The notes below the pieces were generated by a model. It searched no databases. It saw only the letters and a program-made list of their open reading frames with translations, and was not told the DNA's origin. From an uncultured Bacteroidales bacterium (lineage in GTDB: Bacteria > Bacteroidota > Bacteroidia > Bacteroidales > Paludibacteraceae): a stretch of 5,565 nt of DNA. Shown here piece by piece: positions 1 through 5,565 of this stretch (its first letter is position 1; every line of letters starts with the position of its first letter). The stretch is taken from contig CAIYTJ010000664.1 of NCBI GenBank assembly GCA_903929065.1, positions 1-5,565 of the forward strand. Direction: 5' to 3'. Both the position numbers and the translations under genes were made by a program.

Positions 1-33
1 AAGCAGATGAAATCACCTGCTTTTATTTTTCAT
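1..33 (-). repeat. Leader hairpin repeat, copy A (predicted upstream of an RHS gene off the left edge)
   Basis: This is the second copy of the element found at 4313-4345; the two copies differ at only 4 of 33 positions. Read on the minus strand, positions 22-1 fold into a 9-bp stem (AAGCAGGTG against CATCTGCTT, with one G-U wobble) closed by the tetraloop ATTT. The wobble becomes an A-C mismatch on the plus strand, so the fold favours minus-strand RNA. In the other copy the hairpin ends 36 bases before an RHS start codon, so a further RHS gene probably begins about 37 bases beyond position 1. Positions 34-165, between this element and the lipoprotein stop, hold no convincing gene, promoter or terminator. 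The function of the hairpin is unknown. Confidence 0.6.
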
Positions 34-165
34 ATTAAATCTATGTTGTTGACTTGCAGCCAGTAATTTCTATATATCTTACATAATCCAGAAATACTCC
101 TCCATCCTTTTATATTTCTCTCTTACTTATAGATTTTCAATATTTTATTTTAGAAACGCCCTATT

Positions 166-699
166 TTACATATTAGTGGGTCTAGATAATCCCCAAGAAT
201 GAAATATTGAATCAGCCTGAGACTTTGAAATACCCCCAGAGGAGCCGTTATTTCTAATATAGTACCATCCCTTATCCCAACCGTCATGATTTGTAAAATA
301 GTACATAAATGATAATTTGTTGTTGACTTTAACTATTTTCCCTTCCGTACTCATAGTATTATGACATGTTGGATGAATGTAAGTATCTTCCTCAATAATT
401 TCTTCATTTCTTAGCAAAGTCACGGTTTTCATGATAAATATTGCCCTAACAACCTTGCTTTTTATTAATATTTTATTTTTGTCAAAATAAGTACTATCTA
501 TCAAATAATTAATCTGAACCTCATCATCTTTTCTTGTACAAAAACCTTCCAGGAAATTATTTGGTATGGGTTCTAATCCCACTTTTTCTCTGACAGAGTT
601 ATACTCAATGCCATACTTTTTTATTAATTCTTCATTAGTGTAACTTGTACAACTAATTAAAAACATAAAAGCAAAGGATAAAAGGATATTATTTCGCAT
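166..699 (-). CDS. Predicted lipoprotein, candidate immunity protein for the RHS metalloprotease toxin
   Basis: This is a 177-residue protein with a lipoprotein signal: MRNN, a hydrophobic stretch, then the lipobox LISC with lipid-attachment Cys17. The mature part is about 160 residues, has no other membrane segment, and contains Cys54 and Cys112, which could form a disulfide. I chose the ATG at 699 because it gives a compact lipoprotein signal and overlaps the toxin stop by only 11 bases. An in-frame ATG at 732 would add 11 residues (MNQKVIIKKVR) and lengthen the overlap to 44 bases. Neither start has a clear Shine-Dalgarno; an A7G run precedes 699. The position directly after the toxin C-terminus is where polymorphic-toxin loci keep their immunity gene. 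The C-terminal stretch ISKSQADSIFHSWGLSRP resembles, from memory, small lipoproteins beside Bacteroidetes RHS genes, but I cannot name a family. No acidic run directly follows the Cys, so a periplasm-facing anchor is more likely than surface display (inference). Confidence 0.75.
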   Translation of the reverse strand: MRNNILLSFAFMFLISCTSYTNEELIKKYGIEYNSVREKVGLEPIPNNFLEGFCTRKDDEVQINYLIDSTYFDKNKILIKSKVVRAIFIMKTVTLLRNEEIIEEDTYIHPTCHNTMSTEGKIVKVNNKLSFMYYFTNHDGWDKGWYYIRNNGSSGGISKSQADSIFHSWGLSRPTNM

Positions 700-1369
700 A
701 CGAACTTTTTTTATGATAACCTTCTGATTCATAAGGTGATTTTAATTTACCAACTCTATCATACCCAATATACAAGTAGCAATTTATAATTTTTGTATTT
801 GGATTATAACTTTTTGCTTTTGTGACGTACTGATCATAATAGATTTTGTTCAATAACTTGTTATTTTTTACTGATGTGTCAGAATTTCTCATCAAATCAT
901 TTTCAAAACCGAGATGTAAATCATATGATTCATTAAGATCCAAGTTATTACCCGGAATTATATCATATCTATCTGGCAGACCAATAAGATGACCTGTTTC
1001 GTGTAAAACAGTTCTATTGTTCCCATTTGAATAAATAACACCTCTATTACCCGTAAATATTTGCTTTTCACTATTTAGCTTATTTCCTTTCTCACGGGAT
1101 TCTACATGTCCATTTTCTCCACCATTACTTTCTTTACTAAAAGTCAATACATTTTCACCTGCTTTCAGCTTATCAGGTGCTTTATCAACATATTGATAAT
1201 TAATATTGAATGAAACATTATCTTTTGATTTAAATGTTTCCTTTGCTTCTTTGTTTAATTCTTTTGCTCGACCATCATTAGTATCTCCTGTAATATAAAC
1301 TGTTGCTGAAATTGTAACACCTGAAATTTCACCATTTATATCTCTTTGAATTGAAATTATACAATCCTG
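689..1369 (-). other. Toxin module of the RHS protein: predicted HExxH zinc metalloprotease
   Basis: This is the variable C-terminal region after the DPDG that ends the RHS core, about residues 970-1195. His1092, Glu1093 and His1096 form the HExxH zinc site; Gly1099 and Asp1102 extend it to HExxHxxGxxD, the metzincin-type arrangement with Asp as the likely third ligand in place of His. Downstream, GFENDLM places Met1129 where a Met-turn would lie. The first ~110 residues (VTISATVYITGD, KELNKEAKETF, VSFNINYQY) look like an alpha/beta scaffold with no recognised motif. The substrate is unknown. Peptidase activity is inferred from the motif only. The immunity candidate is the lipoprotein gene overlapping the last 11 bases. 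Confidence 0.82.
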
Positions 1370-4276
1370 TCCATCTGGGTCAATAACATTTACTGGATTA
1401 TTATTGCATAGTGCATAAGGTGATATTGAATAATTATTTTCTGCATGAGGATCTTGAGTTGGAGTTCGTAAAATAGCATTATAATCTAATCTTGCTCCCA
1501 AGTCTGAACAATCATACCCATGCATTTCAATGAACTCTTTCCCGTTGTATTTACGGTGTTGGAAGCTCGGGTTATCACCAGCATTACTCGCCCAAGGTAA
1601 CCCACTCGGATAATACTGAGTGCGTTGCACAGTAGTATTGGTATTAGCTAGCCATACCTCCCGGTTATCACCTAAGTGATCGTGTCGGAAGTAATAATAC
1701 TCTGGATTGATAAGATTCTGTACATAGCCCTCATCGTTGTAAATTTTATCCAAATCATGTTGATAATCACCACCGTCATTCGAGAAACTATACTCATAAT
1801 TACTAACATAATCTGTACCGGTTAGCAGATAATCATTCGTTGAAGTTACATCGGTAGCTACCTGCCCTTCGGCAATAGGTACTGGCAGTGTGGTTATCCG
1901 GGTATAATAATTGCTTTGTAGTTTATGCCCGCCGGCATCGTACTTGTTTTTTATCTGGTTACCGTTTTTGAACTGGATAACATCCGGCAAATTTAGTACA
2001 TTATATTGAATAGTGACAATATTACGGTCTAAATCTTTTACCATATTACCGTTGACATCGTATGTAAATTCAATGGGCAGGTTAACGCGGTCGTTATATT
2101 CCTTTACTGCGTATAGATTTTGGGATCCAAAAAAGTCATCCACTTTCTTTACCTGGTTTCCGTTGTAGGTCAGTGTCAAGGCATCAATAGGACCCGAAGC
2201 ACCCATGCGTCCTAGGGTGGTTATGTTTCCCATCTTGTCGTAAACGTACGATTCGGTATTCCAACCGTTAGGTTGGTTGTTACTATCATAAGAAGTGCTG
2301 GTGGTTAACCTGTTCAGGTTATCATATGTATACCCGTATTTGTTAGTCCCACCATTATAAGTCCAAGTACTGAAAACAATATTCCCATTGAAACAAGGGG
2401 TGTTTATTACGCCTTGTGGAACGGAATTATAATATAAATTCTCTACAAATGTACCGCTTTGTATCCGTGTTGGGCAGTTGCGGATATTATAATCATACTG
2501 TTCGGTATCTTTGGTGTTATGGCGAAGTTTGGTAGTTAATCTTCCCAACTCATCATAATTGTTTGAGGCCAATACCTCAGGAATAGAGGCTCTGTTCAGA
2601 TAATAATTTGTAACCAATGGACGTTGTGCATTATCGTAAGAATAAGTGTACAATTCAGTAACTTCCGAACCGGTTGAAATCTTGTGTATCTTTAGTGTTT
2701 TCAATACCTTCCCTGTAAAATCGTACTGGCTATACGCATAATCGTACCCTCCCAAGTGGTTAGTAGCACGGGTTTGCACTACGTGGTCATCAGCATCGTA
2801 GTACATGGCGACTGTATTACTTCCATTTCCATCCAGAAAATAGTTGCGTGTTCCGGTGAGGAGACCTTGAGATCCTTTTACCCCTGAAGGGGGAGTATAT
2901 TGTGCCGTATAACCGCTTTGTTCCTTACTATTGTCATATATCAGGGAATTACCAGAAGGTAAGAAATCATAATTATCGTAATAGTTTATTGTTAGTGGAG
3001 TAGCCAATGAGAAACCAGCATACGAGTCGGTAACTACATCATTGGACAGAACATCTCTAATAGACTTGTAATTTTGTGTACTATCCATTTCGTTTCTATA
3101 CATCAATCCTGCAAAAGTTACCCTTCCAAGAGCATCATATTTAGTTACTGTCCATTGTGCTGATGTTCCCTGAAGCCTCTTTCGCTGATTTCCATCCTGA
3201 GTCAATACCAGGCGATTGGTTTTATCGTACACCATATAAATGGGTGTACATCCTGGCAAACGTTTGTAAATGCAGTTTCCACGTTCATCATATTTATACA
3301 GATAGCAATATTGTTTCATTATCGCGTTGTTGTCGCTCAGGTCGGCAGTTAGCTCATCCACTGCTTTGGGCGGTAACACATAACTGAGTTGCCCCAGATC
3401 GTCGTAAACATAATAGGTATCCACATTCTCGCCATCATTGATGTTGCGGTTCAAAATTACCTTCCCTTGCTTATCTTTAAACTCGTAACTTTCTTTATTG
3501 TCTTCGTCCTTTGTTTTGGTTATATACAAGGTAGCTGCATCGTAGTTGGTAGTTCTTTTTGCCAATTGGTTGCTGCCGTTTACATAAAAACAAGTAATAG
3601 TGCCATCACTGGCCAGGTAATCAATTGTTTTTGGATGACTGTCCCAGTCCGCTCCTGCTCCTTTCTCACCGCTTACCCGGTCAAGAGGAGAGGGTTCAAT
3701 AAGGGTTTCCACATAAGCCCGACTGTCGGAATTATACGTGCTACTGCGGGAAGAACTTAAATTACTTTCAGGTGTAAACTGACCGAAATTACCTGCTACG
3801 GAAGCAGGCAGGTATTTCTTCCACTCCCTTCCTGCACCATCATATTCTACCATCGATACTAAATCTGCTCCTGACGGCGTAATGTGCACATTGGCGGTTT
3901 GCGAGGGTCGCCCCAAACCATCAAAATACTGATAGGAAGTTAATGACTTGGATTGGTCGTCAGTTAGATAGGTGGTCGTTTTGACATAATTCTGGCCTAT
4001 GCCCGGAACAAAGATATTTTGAGTCATCGCGGAACTGCCTTCAGCTATCACCATATTGGTTGGAAATAAACTATTGGTTTGCCCTATCTTTGCATCAAAA
4101 CTCCCTGTTGTTCCCACAGCATGAAAACCGGGTTTCAAAACTACTTGTTGGGTAGCTTGTACCTGTGTAGTAGTCGATGGAGCTGTTTTCTCTAAAACGA
4201 TAATACCCTGCGAAAACACTGCCTGAAATCCTGATAAAAGAATCAGAATGAATATGTTGTGTATTCTTCTTATCAT
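689..4276 (-). CDS. Secreted RHS-repeat polymorphic toxin with C-terminal zinc-metalloprotease domain
   Basis: This 1195-residue protein is complete. Residues 1-22 are a Sec signal peptide (MIRRIHN, hydrophobic core, VFS before Gln23). Residues ~45-65 carry the short Bacteroidetes beta motif PGFHAVGTTGSFDAKIG. A DUF6443-like N-terminal region follows (YFDGLGRPSQ near 117-126, YDGAGREWKKYLP near 145-157). About a dozen YD repeats (YDELGRL, YDKMGNI, YDVNGNM and similar) form the RHS shell. The RHS-associated core spans ~860-969 (HDHLG, YYPSGLPW, YNGKE, ending NPVNVIDPDG). Residues ~970-1195 are the toxin, with HETGHLIGLPDRY at 1092-1104. In RHS toxins the shell encloses the C-terminal toxin and the core end is linked to its release; this is family knowledge. 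An in-frame ATG at 4372 would add 32 residues but is unlikely: the added codons cover the leader hairpin, whose other copy has TGA in that frame, and the signal peptide begins at 4276. An A-rich stretch, not a Shine-Dalgarno, precedes the start. The toxin coding part is clearly more AT-rich than the core. Confidence 0.93.
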   Translation of the reverse strand: MIRRIHNIFILILLSGFQAVFSQGIIVLEKTAPSTTTQVQATQQVVLKPGFHAVGTTGSFDAKIGQTNSLFPTNMVIAEGSSAMTQNIFVPGIGQNYVKTTTYLTDDQSKSLTSYQYFDGLGRPSQTANVHITPSGADLVSMVEYDGAGREWKKYLPASVAGNFGQFTPESNLSSSRSSTYNSDSRAYVETLIEPSPLDRVSGEKGAGADWDSHPKTIDYLASDGTITCFYVNGSNQLAKRTTNYDAATLYITKTKDEDNKESYEFKDKQGKVILNRNINDGENVDTYYVYDDLGQLSYVLPPKAVDELTADLSDNNAIMKQYCYLYKYDERGNCIYKRLPGCTPIYMVYDKTNRLVLTQDGNQRKRLQGTSAQWTVTKYDALGRVTFAGLMYRNEMDSTQNYKSIRDVLSNDVVTDSYAGFSLATPLTINYYDNYDFLPSGNSLIYDNSKEQSGYTAQYTPPSGVKGSQGLLTGTRNYFLDGNGSNTVAMYYDADDHVVQTRATNHLGGYDYAYSQYDFTGKVLKTLKIHKISTGSEVTELYTYSYDNAQRPLVTNYYLNRASIPEVLASNNYDELGRLTTKLRHNTKDTEQYDYNIRNCPTRIQSGTFVENLYYNSVPQGVINTPCFNGNIVFSTWTYNGGTNKYGYTYDNLNRLTTSTSYDSNNQPNGWNTESYVYDKMGNITTLGRMGASGPIDALTLTYNGNQVKKVDDFFGSQNLYAVKEYNDRVNLPIEFTYDVNGNMVKDLDRNIVTIQYNVLNLPDVIQFKNGNQIKNKYDAGGHKLQSNYYTRITTLPVPIAEGQVATDVTSTNDYLLTGTDYVSNYEYSFSNDGGDYQHDLDKIYNDEGYVQNLINPEYYYFRHDHLGDNREVWLANTNTTVQRTQYYPSGLPWASNAGDNPSFQHRKYNGKEFIEMHGYDCSDLGARLDYNAILRTPTQDPHAENNYSISPYALCNNNPVNVIDPDGQDCIISIQRDINGEISGVTISATVYITGDTNDGRAKELNKEAKETFKSKDNVSFNINYQYVDKAPDKLKAGENVLTFSKESNGGENGHVESREKGNKLNSEKQIFTGNRGVIYSNGNNRTVLHETGHLIGLPDRYDIIPGNNLDLNESYDLHLGFENDLMRNSDTSVKNNKLLNKIYYDQYVTKAKSYNPNTKIINCYLYIGYDRVGKLKSPYESEGYHKKSSYAK

Positions 4277-4312
4277 AGTTGTATTACTTTTTTTATTGTT
4301 TAGAATTAATAT

Positions 4313-4345
4313 AAGCAGATGAAAACACCTGCTTCTATTATTCAG
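4313..4345 (-). repeat. Leader hairpin repeat, copy B, in the 5' leader of the RHS gene
   Basis: On the minus strand, positions 4334-4313 form a 9-bp stem (AAGCAGGTG/CATCTGCTT, one G-U pair) with a TTTT loop. It ends 36 bases upstream of the RHS ATG at 4276. The same hairpin lies at 1-22. Weaker similarity continues upstream in both copies to a TCAA (minus strand) at 4365-4362 and 52-49. No U-run follows the hairpin, so it is not a standard intrinsic terminator. It could be a leader stem that controls RHS translation or mRNA stability, or a conserved recombination-prone segment; the sequence does not decide between these. Confidence 0.6.
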
Positions 4346-4359
4346 TTTTAATTTTGTCC

Positions 4360-4393
4360 TGTTGATAATCAAGTTCTTATTTGCTTATCAACA
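4360..4393. repeat. Perfect 9-bp inverted repeat between immunity gene and RHS gene
   Basis: TGTTGATAA at 4360-4368 and its exact complement TTATCAACA at 4385-4393 are separated by 16 bases. The repeat starts 24 bases after the stop of the upstream immunity gene and lies ~85 bases before the RHS start. It could be a 3' hairpin of the upstream transcript or a binding site for a dimeric regulator. There is no T-run on either side, which argues against a simple terminator. The equivalent region at the left edge of the window does not show the same pair of arms. Confidence 0.45.
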
Positions 4394-4407
4394 CATCTGA
4401 TACATTA

Positions 4408-4415
4408 CCCCCCCC
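4408..4415. repeat. Homopolymer of eight G (minus strand) just after an immunity-gene stop codon
   Basis: On the minus strand the TAA stop of the upstream gene is followed by one T and then eight G, and the tract is flanked on both sides by TAAT/TAATG. Tracts of this length are prone to slippage. It lies outside both reading frames, so a length change would alter only the spacing in the intergenic region. Confidence 0.5.
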
Positions 4416-4416
4416 A

Positions 4417-5067
4417 TTACCTGATATACTTAGGTTTTAACAATGGAGTAGATAGTATTTTGGGATATTCAGGGTATTCTTTCTCTATATTATTAAAGCC
4501 AGGGTCATATCTTGATATAAATGCAAGCGATTTAAATTTCTTTTCTTTATATCTGAATGCCCAATAACAATAATTCTCGTTAGTAATATAGGATTGAGTG
4601 CGGTCGTAGATTGGCACTCCTTTTTTGGTGTATCTCCTAATAGATGGATCATTGACGAAGTTTATTCTTATCCATATTTTTGTCTTTTTAAACAAGGTGA
4701 TATCCAAAGAATCTGCTACAACAATAAAGTTGCGCATTTTATAGCGAAAGACACCGACGACTCTTAATCTATACTCCCCAGGAGTAGTTCCTAATGCATC
4801 TATGGTAAATAAATCAGATGCCAAATAAGTACCAAATTGAATTTCGAAATATGCTCCTTCTTTGATATATTTTCCTTTAATATTTGAATCGAGAATGGTG
4901 TCTAACGAAGCATATAAATTTTTATTTACTATTGAAAGTAAAGGTGTTTTGTGAAATTCCGGTTTCGGAATATGTAGTGCTTTGACTTGTAAAGTCAGAA
5001 TAAGCATCAAAAGTATAATTCGTATTGTTTTCATCGTATTATCACTTATTGTTATCTTATGGTTCAT
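4417..5067 (-). CDS. Small exported protein, candidate immunity protein for the JAB-type toxin
   Basis: This 216-residue protein has a Sec-type signal: a hydrophobic stretch (IRIILLMLILTL, residues 15-26) and a probable cleavage site after VKA at residue 30. The start at 5067 overlaps the upstream toxin's TGA as ATGA, the usual sign of translational coupling. An in-frame ATG at 5034 (residue 12) would give a 205-residue protein with a more compact signal peptide, and may be the real start. The mature part has no second membrane segment and no lipobox. It is rich in alternating hydrophobic and aromatic residues, suggesting a beta-rich domain. The patterns NKNLYASLDTIL and GVFRYKMRNFIVVADSLDITLF resemble, from memory, exported proteins found beside Bacteroidetes RHS genes, but I cannot name a family. 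Immunity function is inferred from position directly after the toxin and from the export signal. Confidence 0.72.
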   Translation of the reverse strand: MNHKITISDNTMKTIRIILLMLILTLQVKALHIPKPEFHKTPLLSIVNKNLYASLDTILDSNIKGKYIKEGAYFEIQFGTYLASDLFTIDALGTTPGEYRLRVVGVFRYKMRNFIVVADSLDITLFKKTKIWIRINFVNDPSIRRYTKKGVPIYDRTQSYITNENYCYWAFRYKEKKFKSLAFISRYDPGFNNIEKEYPEYPKILSTPLLKPKYIR

Positions 5068-5565
5068 CTTGTATATTTACCAGTTGTAGTTCTATGCCCA
5101 ACTGTAGCACCTGACTGATTAGGCTTCATATATGGGGAACTTTTATCAAATTGTGTAGAAGTCCATGGAGCTGTGTATATATTTGATGTTGCATTAGGAA
5201 ATTTTTTAGTGATATCATGAGCATTATCAACATCAGCTTCAGAAGGGGTTGTAGTACCAGATGGATGATTATGGTCAAATTGTCTTATTGTATAGCCTTC
5301 ATTGTAGGCATAAGAACTTAAACTACTACTTGCTGCGCTGTGAGAATTACCAACTAAATTTCGTTGAGATTCATCCGTTCCCGTTTCAATATGACCCCAT
5401 TCAACAGTATTATTTTTTTTTGGATCTATCACAAAATTATAAAGTGCTTCAGCATTGTCATCTCCTTTGACTTTAAAAATAGTAAAATTTATATTATTAC
5501 CGTCAGCATCCTTTTTATCATCTCTTATTGAATGTATTGTGCCATAATCAAAAGAAACAGAAGCA
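5064..5565 (-). CDS. C-terminal part of a toxin protein (probably RHS) with JAB/JAMM metallopeptidase domain, cut by the window edge
   Basis: The frame is open from the right edge, giving 166 visible residues before TGA. A GTG at 5432 is only an internal valine codon: the frame continues upstream with sequence of the same domain (VSFDYGTIHS, KVKGDDNAEALYNF). Numbering from the first visible residue, the JAMM zinc signature HxH-x7-S-x2-D is present as His98, His100, Ser108 and Asp111 within DHNHPSGTTTPSEAD. Glu55 in TVEWGH is a plausible catalytic glutamate. This matches the JAB-like toxin 1 (Toxin-JAB1) domain, which typically sits at the C-terminus of Bacteroidetes RHS proteins. JAB-fold proteins are zinc isopeptidases or peptidases; the bacterial toxin's substrate is not known from this sequence. 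The RHS repeats themselves would lie outside the window, so the RHS identity of the upstream part is inferred. The next gene starts inside its stop codon and is the likely immunity partner. Confidence 0.85.
   Translation of the reverse strand, partial: ASVSFDYGTIHSIRDDKKDADGNNINFTIFKVKGDDNAEALYNFVIDPKKNNTVEWGHIETGTDESQRNLVGNSHSAASSSLSSYAYNEGYTIRQFDHNHPSGTTTPSEADVDNAHDITKKFPNATSNIYTAPWTSTQFDKSSPYMKPNQSGATVGHRTTTGKYTR

Noticed and set aside
13..33. Minus-strand leader peptide MKNKSR overlapping the hairpin.
   Set aside because: The other hairpin copy has CTG in place of the ATG and no stop, so the peptide is not conserved.
79..105. Minus-strand mini-frame MEEYFWIM after the lipoprotein gene.
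   Set aside because: Eight residues with no conservation to compare; expected by chance.
1..165. Search for a Bacteroides promoter (TTTG, then TAnnTTTG) or an intrinsic terminator in this gap and in 4277-4416.
   Set aside because: Only a near match on the minus strand (TAGATTTA) in one leader, absent from the aligned position of the other; no hairpin followed by a U-run in the transcribed direction.
3157..3760. Two plus-strand open frames (3157-3387 and 3389-3760) inside the RHS gene.
   Set aside because: They are antisense to well-supported RHS repeats, have no recognisable domains, and arise from the codon bias of the real gene.
4277..4372. A 32-residue N-terminal extension of the RHS protein from an ATG at 4372.
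   Set aside because: It would place coding sequence across the leader hairpin, and the homologous hairpin at 1-22 has an in-frame TGA there; a normal signal peptide starts at 4276.
5430..5432. GTG as the start of a short 122-residue protein.
   Set aside because: The frame is open to the right edge and the upstream residues belong to the same JAB-type toxin domain, so this is an internal valine codon.
5261..5470. Plus-strand open frame of 69 codons.
   Set aside because: It lies antisense to the JAMM motif region of the toxin and has no independent support.
1..5565. Insertion sequences, tRNA or attachment sites, CRISPR arrays.
   Set aside because: No transposase or integrase frame, no regularly spaced repeats and no tRNA-like cloverleaf was seen.

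Overview
The window reads as part of a polymorphic-toxin array from a Bacteroidota genome, most likely a gut or oral Bacteroidales. The evidence is the Bacteroidetes-type RHS protein (Sec signal ending FSQ, PGFxAxxGSF-like N-terminal motif, NPVNVIDPDG core end), AT-rich DNA, and A-rich rather than Shine-Dalgarno translation starts. All genes are on the minus strand, so biological order runs from high to low coordinates. No RNA gene, insertion sequence, integrase or CRISPR array was seen.

Layout in transcription order. (1) 5565-5064: the C-terminal 166 residues of a protein that continues past the right edge, carrying a JAB/JAMM zinc-peptidase toxin domain (HNHP...PSEAD). (2) 5067-4417: a small exported protein whose start overlaps the toxin stop as ATGA, the presumed immunity protein of (1). 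(3) 4416-4277: a 140-bp gap with a G8 tract, a 9-bp inverted repeat and a leader hairpin. (4) 4276-689: a complete 1195-residue secreted RHS protein whose last ~226 residues are a different toxin, a predicted HExxH zinc metalloprotease. (5) 699-166: a predicted lipoprotein overlapping the end of (4), its presumed immunity protein. (6) 165-1: non-coding DNA ending in a second copy of the leader hairpin.

The picture is two successive toxin-immunity units. Both toxins look like zinc peptidases of unrelated folds, and both immunity candidates carry export signals, which suggests the toxins act outside the cytoplasm. The second hairpin copy at the left edge predicts that another RHS gene starts just outside the window. 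The specific pairing of each immunity protein with its toxin is inferred from gene order only.
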